Notes: generated from the sequence alone by a model not told the origin. A DNA stretch of 64,000 bases from Cyclobacteriaceae bacterium (GCA_020832305.1 JAFIEV010000040.1:186001-250000), one strand, 5' to 3'; positions 8,728 through 18,770 are shown, numbered from the stretch's first letter. Numbers and translations are program-made.

Positions 8728-9402
8728 ATGCAGATCATTCAGACCGGTGATGGCAGCCATACTTTATACCTGCCCGAGCTCAACGAAACCTACCATTCAC
8801 GACATGGCGCTTTCAGGGAGTCTGCATATGTATTCATTGAACAAGGCTTGCAGTGGCGATTGGCTCAAGAGCCGGTGCCCTCTGGTATAGTAATATTTGA
8901 AATTGGGTTTGGCACCGGACTGAATGCATTGCTGAGTTTAATCTTTGCAGAAAAACACAAAATAAAAACCATTTATCATAGTATAGAGCAGTACCCCATC
9001 GCTGTTGAAGTGGCTAAAACCCTCAATTACTGTTCATATCTTGAAGATAACAATTTACAAGGCATTTTTGAAGCCTTGCATTATTGTGACTGGAACACAG
9101 AAACAGCAATCTCCGGCAACTTTATTTTACATAAAATTCTTGCAGACTTTTTATCGCCTGCTTTTTCCCCTCCGCAGTGCGATATCATTTTTTATGATGC
9201 TTTTGCCCCCTCCAAACAGGAAGAAATGTGGCAATTACCGGTCCTCGCTAAATGCGTAGAAGCCCTGGCAGATGGAGGTGCATTGGTCACCTATTGTGCC
9301 AAAGGCCAGTTTAAGAGAGATCTGAAAAGCCTCGGACTTAAAGTAGAAACACTTCCCGGGCCTCCCGGCAAAGCAGAAATGGTAAGAGCAGTAAAAGCCT
9401 GA
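8728..9402 (+). CDS. mnmD: tRNA (5-methylaminomethyl-2-thiouridine)-methyltransferase MnmD
   Basis: 224 residues. This is the stand-alone methyltransferase half of MnmC: it methylates the aminomethyl group of wobble uridine 34 using S-adenosylmethionine. The N-terminus TGDGSHTLYLPELNETYHSRHGAFRES is typical, followed by the SAM-binding motif FEIGFGTGLNALL, DIIFYDAFAPSKQEEMW with the catalytic-site Asp, and GGALVTYCAKGQFKRDL, ending in PGPPGKAEM. The FAD-dependent oxidase domain of the enterobacterial fusion is absent, as usual outside Proteobacteria. It follows ispF by 6 nt. Its 3' end overlaps a doubtful antisense ORF. Confidence 0.95.
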   Translation: MQIIQTGDGSHTLYLPELNETYHSRHGAFRESAYVFIEQGLQWRLAQEPVPSGIVIFEIGFGTGLNALLSLIFAEKHKIKTIYHSIEQYPIAVEVAKTLNYCSYLEDNNLQGIFEALHYCDWNTETAISGNFILHKILADFLSPAFSPPQCDIIFYDAFAPSKQEEMWQLPVLAKCVEALADGGALVTYCAKGQFKRDLKSLGLKVETLPGPPGKAEMVRAVKA

Positions 9403-9581
9403 TAAGTCCCAATTAATCTATACTTTAACTTATATAGGCCGGGTTGCAAACCCTGCTTTTCGAGTGACAGGCTTGCGTCGCTTGCTTTACATGCCCCCAA
9501 ATACTGAGCATTAGGATTTGAATGTTTAAAAGAAAAAATAAGTACAATTAAAAAGCCTACAAATATCAAAGTCATGGCCAT
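9291..9581 (-). CDS. doubtful small membrane protein ORF
   Basis: 96 codons from an ATG at 9579-9581 (a second ATG at 9573-9575), 30 nt after the stop of the DASS transporter on the same strand. The first 20 residues are a good membrane segment (MTLIFVGFLIVLIFSF). The middle is unremarkable, and the last third runs antisense into mnmD for 112 bases, which argues against a conserved protein. The 9403-9611 stretch otherwise has only a weak hairpin (GGGTT, gca, AACCC) between the convergent mnmD and transporter genes. It could be a real short protein or chance. Confidence 0.22.
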   Translation of the reverse strand: MAMTLIFVGFLIVLIFSFKHSNPNAQYLGACKASDASLSLEKQGLQPGLYKLKYRLIGTYQAFTALTISALPGGPGSVSTLSPRLFRSLLNWPLAQ

Positions 9582-9611
9582 TGAAAATGTCCTTTTAACC
9601 CAAATTTTGCA

Positions 9612-11039
9612 TCAGAGCAAAGGCATATACAGCCAGATAAAAAGGGTAATAAGAACTATAGATATGATATTCAGTAAAAATCCGGCTTTTACCATATCGA
9701 TAATCCGAATAAGGCCAGAGCCAAAAACTACAGCATTGGGAGGGGTAGCCACAGGCAGCATAAATGCACAGGAAGCCGATAAAGTAGCACCATACATAAG
9801 TATTAAAGGTTTTACACCGATAGCATTTGAAAAACTTACCAATAGTGGCAAAACAATACTGGTTGTGGCCACATTTGATGTGACTTCAGTAAGGAAATTC
9901 ACCGAACCCACAATTGAAACCAGGTAAACCAGAATATGGTATTCGCCCATACCTTCAAATAATTTCCCCGTATAAATAGCAAGACCGGAATCCTCAAATG
10001 CCACTGTAAGTGTCAGTCCTCCTCCAAACAGCAAGAGCACACCCCAGGGAAGTTTTTTGGTTGTTTCCCATCCGATTAATCCGCCTTTTTGTTCTGATGA
10101 AGGTACAATAAACATGAGCAAAGCTCCACTGATGGCAATGATGGTGTCGTCTATTCCCGGAATATATCTCTGCAATAAAAATGACCGGCAAATCCAGGCA
10201 AGCGCAGTGAGTGAGAAAATAAAAATCACTTTTTTCTCATCGTTTCTCAATGATCCCAGCTTTTGCAGCTCAGCGTCAATTTCAGCACGGGCATTGGAAG
10301 TGCTCAGCTCAGTTTTGAAAATCACATAGCACAATAGGAACCAGCTTATCACAAGAATAGTAAAGGAAAGTGGCAGCGCCATGGATATCCAGGAGGCAAA
10401 AGTTATTTCGATGTCGAGCATTTGCCGGCTAATGGCCGAAAGCATTACATTGGTCGGTGAGCCAATAGGTGTGCTTATACCTCCAATGCTTGCAGCATAA
10501 GCAATCCCTAACAAAAGAGGCAAGGCGAAAACTGATTTATTTCCCAACGGATTATCAGATTTAATTTGTTGTATAACCGCCAATGCAATGGGTAACATCA
10601 TAAGACTGGCTGCCGTATTCGAAATCCACATAGAAATTAACCAGGTAGATGCCATAAAACCCAGGATGATAGTCCTTTGGTTAGTACCTATAATTTTAAT
10701 TATGTTAAGAGATATCCGTTTATGCAGATTGCACTTTTCAATACCCAGAGCAATTATAAAACCTCCCATAAATAAAAAAACTGTAGGGTGCCCATAAGCA
10801 GCTGTTATCTTAGTAACAGGTATGTCTATAGCCATCGGGAAAAGAACAATAGGTAATAATGAAGTTGCAGGAATGGGGATTGCCTCTGTGACCCACCAGA
10901 ATGCTATCCAGGCTGTGGCTAGTAATGTAATCCAGGCATGATGAGGCATTTCACCCGGAGATTCCAACGAGGAACAAACTACAAATAACAGGGGGGGTAA
11001 GAATATAAACCACTTGTTTATAGAGGCAGACCCTGGCAT
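9612..11039 (-). CDS. DASS (SLC13) family sodium-coupled dicarboxylate/anion symporter
   Basis: 475 residues, highly hydrophobic, with the expected 11 or so membrane segments. Members of this family import succinate, malate and similar dicarboxylates, or sulfate or phosphate, with sodium. Two SNT-type clamp motifs can be seen: GGISTPIGSPTNVML in the first half and FLTEVTSNVATTSIVLP in the second; ATPPNAVVFGSG near the C-terminus also fits. The exact substrate cannot be read from sequence, though the short form without a TrkA-C insert favours a dicarboxylate carrier. It lies downstream of infB on the same strand but is separated from it by an intrinsic terminator, so it probably has its own promoter, which I could not identify. 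Confidence 0.92.
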   Translation of the reverse strand: MPGSASINKWFIFLPPLLFVVCSSLESPGEMPHHAWITLLATAWIAFWWVTEAIPIPATSLLPIVLFPMAIDIPVTKITAAYGHPTVFLFMGGFIIALGIEKCNLHKRISLNIIKIIGTNQRTIILGFMASTWLISMWISNTAASLMMLPIALAVIQQIKSDNPLGNKSVFALPLLLGIAYAASIGGISTPIGSPTNVMLSAISRQMLDIEITFASWISMALPLSFTILVISWFLLCYVIFKTELSTSNARAEIDAELQKLGSLRNDEKKVIFIFSLTALAWICRSFLLQRYIPGIDDTIIAISGALLMFIVPSSEQKGGLIGWETTKKLPWGVLLLFGGGLTLTVAFEDSGLAIYTGKLFEGMGEYHILVYLVSIVGSVNFLTEVTSNVATTSIVLPLLVSFSNAIGVKPLILMYGATLSASCAFMLPVATPPNAVVFGSGLIRIIDMVKAGFLLNIISIVLITLFIWLYMPLL

Positions 11040-11066
11040 AAGCAGTATTCAATGATTATTGGTTAT

Positions 11067-11104
11067 AAATAAAAGGGCCTGGAATTACATCGATACCCAA
11101 GCCC
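11067..11104 (-). terminator. intrinsic terminator after infB
   Basis: In the minus-strand RNA an 8-bp stem GGGCUUGG/CCAGGCCC with one G-U pair closes a 14-nt loop and is followed by UUUUAUU. It starts 35 nt past the infB stop and ends before the DASS gene, so it closes the rimP-nusA-infB operon. Confidence 0.7.
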
Positions 11105-11138
11105 ATACATGTTTTACATTAACAAATGTTTGAAAAAT

Positions 11139-14100
11139 TTACAACTTTCGTTTTGTTTCTCTTTCTTCGTACGATTCAATGACATCTCCCACTTTGATGT
11201 CGTTAAAGTTTTTAATACTCACACCACATTCATATCCGTTTTTCACTTCGCTGACATCCTCTTTAAAACGTTTGAGTGCATCAATTTCACCTGAATAAAT
11301 CACAATACCATCACGCACCAGTCGTATTTTACTGTTTCGTTTTATGGAGCCATCTGTCACCATACAACCTGCAACAGTTCCTACCTTTGAAATCCTAAAG
11401 ACATCTCTTACCTCGACATTTGAAGTAATAACTTCTGATACTTCTGGAGCCAACATACCTTCAAGGGCATCTTTAATTTCGTTAATGGCATCATAAATGA
11501 TGGAGTAAAGGCGTATTTCAATTTCTTCCTGCTCGGCCAGCTTTCTGGCACTGTTAGAAGGTCTCACCTGAAAACCAACGATAATGGCATCTGAAGCTGA
11601 TGCAAGCAAGACATCAGATTCTGATATCTGTCCTACCGCCTTGTGAATGATATTTACCTGTACCTCCTGGGTTGACAATTTGAGCAATGAATCACTTAAG
11701 GCTTCAATAGAACCATCCACATCACCTTTTACGATTACATTAAGTTCTTTAAAAGAACCAATGGCAAGACGTCGACCAATTTCATCGAGTGTTATGTGTT
11801 TACGGGTTCTGATACTTTGTTCCCTGAGAAGCTGCTCACGCTTATTGGCAATTTCACGGGCTTCTCTTTCAGTACTCATTACGTTGAACTTATCACCGGC
11901 TTGTGGAGCTCCGTCTAATCCGAGTACAAGTACCGGGCTTGAAGGTCCTGCTGATTTAATTTTCTTACCCCTGTGGTCAAACATTGCTTTCACCCTTCCG
12001 TGGTGGGCACCTGCAAGGATAATATCTCCGATGTTTAGGGTTCCTGTTTGTACAAGTATAGTGGTCACATATCCACGACCTTTATCAAGTGAAGCTTCAA
12101 CTACGGTACCTATTGCATTTTTATTGGGGTTGGCCTTAAGTTCCAGCAACTCAGCTTCCAGCAAAACCTTTTCAAGCAGGTCATCAATACCAAAACCCGT
12201 TTTAGCTGATATTTCCTGGCTTTGGTATTTACCGCCCCAGTCTTCGACCAGCATATTGATATTTGCCAGTTCCTCTTTCACTTTTTCGGGATTGGCATTG
12301 GGCTTATCTATCTTGTTTATAGCAAATACTATGGGTACCCCTGCTACCTGTGCATGGTTAATAGCTTCTTTGGTTTGGGGCATAACATGATCATCTGCTG
12401 CAACCACAATCACAACAATATCTGTAACTTTTGCACCTCTGGCACGCATAGCTGTAAAAGCTTCGTGACCAGGAGTATCGAGGAATGTCACCCTTTTTCC
12501 ACTGTTGGTTACCACATCATAGGCTCCTATGTGTTGTGTGATACCACCGGCTTCTCCTTCGGTCACTTTTGCACTTCTGATAAAATCGAGGAGGGATGTT
12601 TTACCGTGGTCAACGTGTCCCATAATGGTAACAATAGGCGCTCTTGGAAGCAAATCTTTATCTGTATCTTCCTCATTTTCAACGATGAGTGTATCTTCTT
12701 CAGAAGAAAAGTCTACTCCAAAACCAAATTCATCTGCAATGATGGTTATGGTTTCAGCATCGAGTCTTTGGTTGATCGAAACGAAAAGACCCATAGTTAA
12801 ACAAACTGAAATCACATCATTTACAGAGACATTCATCAAAGAAGCAAGGTCATTTGCTGAAATAAACTCATTGACCTTGAGTACCTTTGATTTTTCCTGT
12901 TCCCGAAGCATGCGTTCTTCTTCTGCTTCGTGCTGGGCATGTCGCTTTTCTTTGCGGTATTTAGATCGCGTTCCTGTGGTTTTTCCACCACCGCTAAGGC
13001 GTGCAAGGGTCTGCTTAATTTGTTCTTGTATTTCTTTATCAGAAACTTCTTCTTTTTTAGGCTTCGGAGCTGGTCTTTGATGTCTTTTACGTTGATCCTG
13101 GGTTCCTCCTCCTCCTCCTTTTGCAGCTGTTTCCTGTGGCGACTTTGGCTTATTAACGCCGCCATTGGCTGCTGGTTTATTCTGTTCCGTGCCAGGCTGG
13201 TCCTTGCGGATTCTCTTGCGTGGGCGTTTTTTCTTCTTTTTATCTTTTTCCTTCTGGTCATCAGATGAGGCTACCGGCTTATCTGATTTCCTTGCTTTTT
13301 CAACTGGTAACTCTATTCTACCAATTACCTTAAGACCTTTAAGTGTTTCGGCCCTGGCTTCAATCAGATTATCATCTTTTGCCTTTTCCGGATCAGCTTT
13401 AGCTTCAACGGGGAGCTCACTTTTAATTTCTTTCTCTTCCTTTTTTGGTGTAACCTCAGGTACTTCTTCTTTAGCTTCAGGAGCTGCGGTAACTACGGGT
13501 TTTTCTTCTTTTTCTATCGAAGGCTCCGGAGCAGGCTGCTTTTCGACTTCGATAGGGGAAGGCTTTGCGTCGCTTTCTTTAGGTTTCTCTTCTTTTACTT
13601 CGGCATCAGCCTTTACTTCCAAAGGTTTCTCAGGTTTTTCTTCGGGTTGTGTCTTCTTTTCTTCGGCCTCTATTTTGGCAGGCTTTTCTACCGGTGTTTC
13701 AGATTCCTCACTTTTTACTTTACTTTCTGAGCTTGCTTCAGGAGTAATTTTTTCTTTTTTATCGAGGTCAATTTTACCAACCACTTTTATGCCGGGCAGT
13801 TTTGGGCTTTCAGGCTTAATCGCATCAGTGGATTTTGGACTTTCCTGCTTTTGGGCAGGCATATTTTTGATAAAGATTTCTTCTTCTTCGTCTTCTAACT
13901 CTTTTTCACGGGCTTCTGCCGTGGTATTGATTACCACATTTTCATTGTGTTTAGAGCCAATGGTGAGACCTGATGCCTCTTCTTTGTCATGTGCCGATCC
14001 GGCAAATTCCTTTGATAGCAGATTGAGTTGTTCTTCGTCAATCTTGGAATTTGGATTGTTCTCGATTTGATGCCCTTTAGCGGCCAGAAAATCCAGGATG

Positions 14101-14162
14101 GTATTTTTACCAATATTTAATTTTCTCGCCACCTGACTAAGCCGCATAGTTCTTTCTGCCAT
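11139..14162 (-). CDS. infB: translation initiation factor IF-2
   Basis: 1007 residues. IF-2 is the GTPase that places initiator tRNA on the small ribosomal subunit and drives subunit joining. An N-terminal IF2_N helix set ([25 protein letters not shown]) is followed by a long charged Lys/Glu/Pro-rich linker (about 90-400) with repeated EKP and KPE blocks, a second IF2_N region ([17 protein letters not shown]), and the G domain with [20 protein letters not shown] and [12 protein letters not shown]. Domains II-IV follow to the end. The extended linker is typical of Bacteroidota. It is the last gene of the operon, 32 nt after nusA, with a terminator just downstream. Long antisense ORFs inside the linker reflect its biased codons. 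Confidence 0.98.
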   Translation of the reverse strand: MAERTMRLSQVARKLNIGKNTILDFLAAKGHQIENNPNSKIDEEQLNLLSKEFAGSAHDKEEASGLTIGSKHNENVVINTTAEAREKELEDEEEEIFIKNMPAQKQESPKSTDAIKPESPKLPGIKVVGKIDLDKKEKITPEASSESKVKSEESETPVEKPAKIEAEEKKTQPEEKPEKPLEVKADAEVKEEKPKESDAKPSPIEVEKQPAPEPSIEKEEKPVVTAAPEAKEEVPEVTPKKEEKEIKSELPVEAKADPEKAKDDNLIEARAETLKGLKVIGRIELPVEKARKSDKPVASSDDQKEKDKKKKKRPRKRIRKDQPGTEQNKPAANGGVNKPKSPQETAAKGGGGGTQDQRKRHQRPAPKPKKEEVSDKEIQEQIKQTLARLSGGGKTTGTRSKYRKEKRHAQHEAEEERMLREQEKSKVLKVNEFISANDLASLMNVSVNDVISVCLTMGLFVSINQRLDAETITIIADEFGFGVDFSSEEDTLIVENEEDTDKDLLPRAPIVTIMGHVDHGKTSLLDFIRSAKVTEGEAGGITQHIGAYDVVTNSGKRVTFLDTPGHEAFTAMRARGAKVTDIVVIVVAADDHVMPQTKEAINHAQVAGVPIVFAINKIDKPNANPEKVKEELANINMLVEDWGGKYQSQEISAKTGFGIDDLLEKVLLEAELLELKANPNKNAIGTVVEASLDKGRGYVTTILVQTGTLNIGDIILAGAHHGRVKAMFDHRGKKIKSAGPSSPVLVLGLDGAPQAGDKFNVMSTEREAREIANKREQLLREQSIRTRKHITLDEIGRRLAIGSFKELNVIVKGDVDGSIEALSDSLLKLSTQEVQVNIIHKAVGQISESDVLLASASDAIIVGFQVRPSNSARKLAEQEEIEIRLYSIIYDAINEIKDALEGMLAPEVSEVITSNVEVRDVFRISKVGTVAGCMVTDGSIKRNSKIRLVRDGIVIYSGEIDALKRFKEDVSEVKNGYECGVSIKNFNDIKVGDVIESYEERETKRKL

Positions 14163-14194
14163 ATGAATGCCTTCGGATTACTTTATTTAATTTA

Positions 14195-15439
14195 TTATTC
14201 AAATTCCTGATTGAGAACTTTAAGCAGATCTTCAACTGTTTCTTCTTCAAGATCTGTTCTTCTGACCAGTTCATCTTTTGTTAGTGCCAAAACGCTTTTT
14301 GCAGAATCGAGACCTATTCTCTTTAATTCATCAATGATCCAGCTTTCAATTTCATCAGCAAATTCTTCGAGATCGACATCTTCTTCTACATCAAGTTCTT
14401 CAATATCTCTGAATACGTCAATTTCATAGCCGACCAATTTGCTGGCTAGTTTGATATTGTGTCCTCCTTTACCGATGGCCATTGATACCTGATCAGGCTT
14501 AAGAAATACAGAAACCCTGCCATTTCCTTTGTCAATTTTCATACTGGTAATTTTTGCAGGACTTAAGGCCCTTGCAATATACAATTCAAGATTATCAGTA
14601 TAATTGATTACATCGATATTTTCGTTTTGAAGCTCACGAACTATACTATGAATTCTTGATCCTTTCATACCTACGCAGGCACCCACAGGATCAATCCTGT
14701 CATCGTAAGATTCAACGGCTACTTTGGCTCGTTCACCTGGTTCACGCACCACGTTTCTTATAGTAATAAGACCATCAAATACTTCTGGAACCTCATTTTC
14801 AAACAGTCTTTCAAGGAAGACCGGAGAAGTTCTTGAGAGAATTATTTTTGGGTTTCCATTAACCATTTCAACCCGGTGAACTATGGCCCTTACTGTATCA
14901 CCTTTTCTGTAACGATCTTTTGGAATTTGCTCTGACTTAGGAAGGTTTAATTCATTACCTTCAGCATCGATCAGCAATACTTCCCGGCTCATGGCCTGAT
15001 ACACTTCACCGGTGATAATCTCACCTACCAGATCTTTGTATTTCCCGAATAAATTATCTTTTTCCAGATCTTTAATTTTCTGGATCAGTGTTTGCCGGGC
15101 GGTCATTACCGCTCTCCTGCCAAAATCCTCAAGTTTGATTTCTTCTGCAACTTCTTCCCCGATTTCAAAATCAGGTTCAATTTTTCTGGCTTCAGACAAA
15201 CTTATTTTATCGTGATCCCATATATCTTCAGAGTTGTCATCGACAATTTCCCTGAACCTCCATATTTCCAAATCTCCTTTATCCGCGTTGATGATGATAT
15301 CGAAATTGTCATCTACTTTGTACTTTTTTCGTATCATCGTCCTGAAAACGTCCTCCAGGATGCGAATCATGGTTGGACGGTCTACACTTTTCTGCCTGGC
15401 AAAATCGGCAAATGACTCTATTAAATTTGTGCTTTCCAT
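14195..15439 (-). CDS. nusA: transcription termination/antitermination protein NusA
   Basis: 414 residues. NusA binds RNA polymerase and nascent RNA and modulates pausing, termination and antitermination. Order: N-terminal polymerase-binding domain (about 1-130), S1 domain with EIITGEVYQAMSREVLL (about 135-200), then the KH pair with VGACVGMKGSRIHSIVREL and KPDQVSMAIGKGGHNIKLASKL. A short helix-hairpin-helix-like end (LDSAKSVLALTKDELVRRTDL, about 385-405) replaces the long acidic repeats of enterobacterial NusA. It lies 9 nt after rimP and 32 nt before infB, the universal rimP-nusA-infB order. Confidence 0.98.
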   Translation of the reverse strand: MESTNLIESFADFARQKSVDRPTMIRILEDVFRTMIRKKYKVDDNFDIIINADKGDLEIWRFREIVDDNSEDIWDHDKISLSEARKIEPDFEIGEEVAEEIKLEDFGRRAVMTARQTLIQKIKDLEKDNLFGKYKDLVGEIITGEVYQAMSREVLLIDAEGNELNLPKSEQIPKDRYRKGDTVRAIVHRVEMVNGNPKIILSRTSPVFLERLFENEVPEVFDGLITIRNVVREPGERAKVAVESYDDRIDPVGACVGMKGSRIHSIVRELQNENIDVINYTDNLELYIARALSPAKITSMKIDKGNGRVSVFLKPDQVSMAIGKGGHNIKLASKLVGYEIDVFRDIEELDVEEDVDLEEFADEIESWIIDELKRIGLDSAKSVLALTKDELVRRTDLEEETVEDLLKVLNQEFE

Positions 15440-15448
15440 CTAAGTGAT

Positions 15449-15916
15449 TTAAAATGATACCAAAACGTTAGTTTTTTTTATTTCTGAAAAACGTATGTCC
15501 ATAGCCTCAAGACGGGGCTTCATCTTTTTTTCTCTGATTTCAACATTTATCTTAATGCCATCTTCAGTTACTTCAAGAAGCTCACCTTTTATTGTCATAT
15601 TGTCGTTGAGCGTAATATTTAACATTCTGCCGATATTTTTAATATACTGGCGAGTAAAGATCAGGGGGTGGTCAAGACCCGGGGAAGAAACCTCCAGCAC
15701 ATAGCTGCCTTCCAGTAAATCACTTTCATCCAGTCTGGCAGAAAGTTCCCTGCTTACAGAAGAACAAATATCAATATCTAATCCCTGATCAGCATCGAGC
15801 AATACCAGCACTTTGCGGGTGCCCTTGTGGCCACTCACCAAAATATCAACTATAAATGTTTGTTTATCAGGTATTATATCTTCTACAATATGCCTGATAC
15901 TTTCCTTAATATCCAT
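15449..15916 (-). CDS. rimP: ribosome maturation factor RimP
   Basis: 155 residues, normal length. RimP helps assemble the 30S subunit. The N-terminal alpha/beta domain contains the conserved EGSYVLEVSSPGLDHPL stretch, followed by the second SH3-like domain (ITLNDNMTIKGELLEVTEDGIKINV). It is the first gene of the rimP-nusA-infB unit; a strong promoter lies about 65-95 nt upstream. The leader of about 58 nt holds a GC-rich segment ending in CCCTTTTTTG, with a possible 5-bp AAGGG/CCCTT stem before a T run (about 15926-15956), which might act as a weak attenuator; that is inference. Confidence 0.97.
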   Translation of the reverse strand: MDIKESIRHIVEDIIPDKQTFIVDILVSGHKGTRKVLVLLDADQGLDIDICSSVSRELSARLDESDLLEGSYVLEVSSPGLDHPLIFTRQYIKNIGRMLNITLNDNMTIKGELLEVTEDGIKINVEIREKKMKPRLEAMDIRFSEIKKTNVLVSF

Positions 15917-15979
15917 TCAGAAAAAGGACTAACAAAAAAGGGAACCAGCGGCCCCCTTCAGACACGTTCAATTTCACTG

Positions 15980-16011
15980 CAAATTTAGCTAAAAAACTAT
16001 TTATTATCAAA
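15980..16011 (-). promoter_or_regulatory. promoter of the rimP-nusA-infB operon
   Basis: Exact match to the Bacteroidota housekeeping consensus on the minus strand: TTTG (plus 16008-16011), exactly 20 nt, then TAAATTTG (plus 15980-15987). Transcription would begin near 15974, giving a leader of about 58 nt before rimP. Confidence 0.75.
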
Positions 16012-16097
16012 TACCTGTCCCTCACTAAAAATTTTCAGTCTTCAAATGTCTTAAAAAAGCAATTTGATCTCAAATTTTATTTCAAAATGAACAACAT

Positions 16098-16136
16098 GCA
16101 TGGCAATTATTTGAAATTGCTAAATTTGCGCCATGC
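16098..16136 (+). promoter_or_regulatory. cysS -7 box within an inverted repeat spanning the start codon
   Basis: TAAATTTG at 16121-16128 is an exact -7 match and ends 4 nt before the ATG at 16133, which implies a leaderless or nearly leaderless cysS mRNA. The box is flanked by a perfect 7-bp inverted repeat, GCATGGC (16098-16104) and GCCATGC (16130-16136), whose second arm covers the start codon; a second pair, GCAATT/AATTGC, lies at 16103-16120. No TTTG is found at the usual -33 distance, so an activator or a weak promoter is possible. Confidence 0.5.
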
Positions 16137-17623
16137 AATCCCGATTGAAGATATATAACTCCCTTTCCAAGGTAAAGGAAAATTTTGAAGCAATAAACCC
16201 TCCACATGTGGGCATGTATGTGTGCGGACCTACCGTATACAGCGATGTACATCTGGGAAATGTGCGCACATTCTTAAGTTTTGACATCATTTACCGCTAT
16301 CTGATGCATCTCGGTTTTAAAGTGAGGTATGTACGAAACATTACTGATGTCGGACACCTCACCGATGATAGTGATGATGGCGAAGATAAAATTGGCAAAA
16401 AAGCCAGACTTGAAAACCTTGAACCCATGGAGATAGTGCAAAAATACACCAATGGGTTTCGCAAAGTGATGCAGCAATTTAACATCCTGGAGCCAAGCAT
16501 TGAACCTTCAGCAACAGGGCATATTTTAGAGCAAATCAGCCTCATTGAAAAGCTGCTGGAGAATGGTCTCGCTTATGAAACAGGGGGTTCAGTTTACTTT
16601 GATGTCAATAAATATAATGAAAAACACAATTACGGCAAGTTGTCTGGCCGGATCATCGAAGACCTGATCGCTGGGTTCAGAGATCTTGATGGTCAGGATG
16701 AAAAACGAAATAAAGCAGATTTTGCATTGTGGAAAAAGGCGGTAAAAGGACATATCATGAAATGGCCCTCCCCCTGGGGTATTGGGTTTCCTGGCTGGCA
16801 CCTTGAATGCTCTGTTATGAGTACCAAATACCTGGGAGATACTTTTGATATCCACGGTGGCGGTATGGATCTGAAGTTTCCACACCATGAATGTGAAATA
16901 GCCCAATGCGTCGGTGCAAACGGGAAAGACCCTGTAAAATACTGGATCCATACCAACATGCTTACAGTAAACGGCCAGAAAATGAGCAAATCTCTCAACA
17001 ATTCATTTTTGCCCGAAGAATTGTTTAGCGGTAATCACAGCCTGCTGGACCAGCCATACAGTCCTATGACTGTGCGGTTTTTTATGCTTCAGTCACACTA
17101 TAGCAGCACCCTCGACTTCAGCAACGACGCCCTAAAAGCAGCTGCTAAAGGCTATAAAAAACTGATAAATGGTCTTAGCATTTGTCATGATTTAAAATAC
17201 ACATCCTCCGAAGATGAAACCCCTTCTGAACAACAACAATCGCAAGTCGATCAGATCATAGCAAACTGTTATCATGCTATGAATGATGATTTTAACACAG
17301 CACGTACTATTGCCCAATTGTTTAATTTATTAAAGAAAATAAATTCCATATCTACCGGTCAATTGTCTGGTGGTCAATTGGGTAAAGAGCATTTTGACAA
17401 ACTTATAATTACCTTTAAAACTTTTGTTCAGGATATACTCGGTCTTCTGGAAGAAAAACCTGTTGATTTTGAATCGTTTTTGCATATTTTACTGGAAGTA
17501 TATGCAGAAGCTAAAAATAACAGGCAATACGATAAGGTCGATGAAATAAGAACCCGGCTCAAAGCATTGGGCATTGTGGTTAAAGATATGAAAGATAAAA
17601 TTGGCTGGGCTTACGAAGAATGA
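16133..17623 (+). CDS. cysS: cysteinyl-tRNA synthetase
   Basis: 496 residues, class I aminoacyl-tRNA synthetase that charges tRNA-Cys. The zinc-site cysteine region MYVCGPTVYSDVHLGNVRTFLSFD contains the HLGN (HIGH-type) signature, GWHLECSVMS carries a further zinc ligand, HHECEIAQ follows, and KMSKSLNN is the KMSKS loop. The C-terminal DALR domain and a short anticodon-binding end are present, so the protein is full length. Its stop overlaps the start of the M28 peptidase gene by 4 nt (ATGA), which implies translational coupling. The start has almost no leader behind a strong -7 box. Confidence 0.98.
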   Translation: MQSRLKIYNSLSKVKENFEAINPPHVGMYVCGPTVYSDVHLGNVRTFLSFDIIYRYLMHLGFKVRYVRNITDVGHLTDDSDDGEDKIGKKARLENLEPMEIVQKYTNGFRKVMQQFNILEPSIEPSATGHILEQISLIEKLLENGLAYETGGSVYFDVNKYNEKHNYGKLSGRIIEDLIAGFRDLDGQDEKRNKADFALWKKAVKGHIMKWPSPWGIGFPGWHLECSVMSTKYLGDTFDIHGGGMDLKFPHHECEIAQCVGANGKDPVKYWIHTNMLTVNGQKMSKSLNNSFLPEELFSGNHSLLDQPYSPMTVRFFMLQSHYSSTLDFSNDALKAAAKGYKKLINGLSICHDLKYTSSEDETPSEQQQSQVDQIIANCYHAMNDDFNTARTIAQLFNLLKKINSISTGQLSGGQLGKEHFDKLIITFKTFVQDILGLLEEKPVDFESFLHILLEVYAEAKNNRQYDKVDEIRTRLKALGIVVKDMKDKIGWAYEE

Positions 17624-18633
17624 AAAATGTTTTACCTGTATTCCTTTGTATGGTAGTCCTTTGGGCTTTTACGTTTTGTAATACCAGTACAAGGACTTTA
17701 GACAAAGAAACCCCTCAAAAAAAGTCGAGGTCTGTTACTGTTCCTTCTTTTAACAGCGACAGTGCTTATGCATTTATTGAAAAGCAGGTAGCTTTCGGAC
17801 CAAGGGTCCCCAATACGCTGGCCCATACGCAGTGCGGAGATTTTCTGGCAAATACTTTAAAAAGCTTTGGTGCGACGGTAACGGAACAGTTTTTTCAAGA
17901 ACAGGCATGGGATGGCACCCTATTAAATCTCAGAAATATTATTGCTACCTACAATCCCGATGCCTCTAAAAGAGTTTTACTGGCCGCACATTGGGATACC
18001 CGCCCTTATGCAGATAAAGATACCATAAACCGAAACCAACCTATTGATGGCGCCAACGATGGCGCTAGCGGAGTAGCAGTTTTGCTTGAAATTGCAAGGG
18101 TAATACACAACCACCAAAAGCCTGATGTTGGTATTGATATTATACTTTTTGATGGTGAAGATTATGGTGAGCATGAGGATGCTAAACCCGCGCCTTTAAA
18201 AGATGGAAGGATGCAGATCTGGTGGTGCCTGGGATCACAGTATTGGGCCAAAAACCTGCATGTACCAAGATACTCTGCTTATTATGGCATTTTGCTTGAT
18301 ATGGTCGGTGCAAAAGATGCCTTGTTTTATCGCGAGGGAGGTTCAATGCAATTTGCCCCAAAAGTTGTTAAAAAAGTCTGGTCTGCTGCCCGCGATCTTG
18401 GGCATGGTTCTTTCTTCATTAATGCAGACAGCCCGGGGATAACCGATGACCATATCTTCGTAAACCGAGATGCCAAAATTCCTATGATCAACATTGTAGA
18501 ATATGATCCGAAAGCTAAAAATCAATACTTTTCTGCTTACCACCATACCCATGCAGATAATATTTCCATAATTGATCCTTATACATTACAGGTTGTTGGC
18601 GAAACGGTTTTATATGTAATCTACAATGAATAA
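17620..18633 (+). CDS. M28 family metallopeptidase, glutaminyl-peptide cyclotransferase-like, exported
   Basis: 337 residues. The first 20 residues are a hydrophobic export signal ending at Cys20, but the residues before it (AFTF) are a poor lipobox, so secretion or lipidation are both possible. The di-zinc M28 fold is clear: AAHWDTRPYAD (His124), GANDGASGVAVLLE (Asp147), LFDGEDYG (Glu180-Asp181), the LLDMVG strand and HHTHADN near the C-terminus. The spacing and the LGSQYWA and DDHIFVNR stretches match the Bacteroidota proteins annotated as glutaminyl cyclases, which form N-terminal pyroglutamate; aminopeptidase activity cannot be excluded. It is coupled to cysS by a 4-nt overlap. The stop is followed by about 140 nt before the next gene. 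Confidence 0.88.
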   Translation: MKNVLPVFLCMVVLWAFTFCNTSTRTLDKETPQKKSRSVTVPSFNSDSAYAFIEKQVAFGPRVPNTLAHTQCGDFLANTLKSFGATVTEQFFQEQAWDGTLLNLRNIIATYNPDASKRVLLAAHWDTRPYADKDTINRNQPIDGANDGASGVAVLLEIARVIHNHQKPDVGIDIILFDGEDYGEHEDAKPAPLKDGRMQIWWCLGSQYWAKNLHVPRYSAYYGILLDMVGAKDALFYREGGSMQFAPKVVKKVWSAARDLGHGSFFINADSPGITDDHIFVNRDAKIPMINIVEYDPKAKNQYFSAYHHTHADNISIIDPYTLQVVGETVLYVIYNE

Positions 18634-18770
18634 TTCATATAACCTGTGGTTCAACATTTCACAGGCTCTGCTCACATTTTAATATTTCAGTATAATTTTG
18701 AATATTTACACATTTGGAATGCGCGTGGCAAACTATATTCGCAATAAGTTTATTTTAATTTTTTTCATCA

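Noticed and set aside
9574-9927. 117-codon plus-strand ORF opposite the DASS transporter end
   Set aside because: It is antisense to conserved membrane segments of the transporter and shows no independent features.
13165-14070. 301-codon plus-strand ORF inside infB, and other long plus-strand ORFs at 11647-13268
   Set aside because: They mirror the Lys/Glu/Pro-rich linker and G domain of IF-2 in the opposite frame and give Ser/Phe-rich low-complexity proteins. infB is certain.
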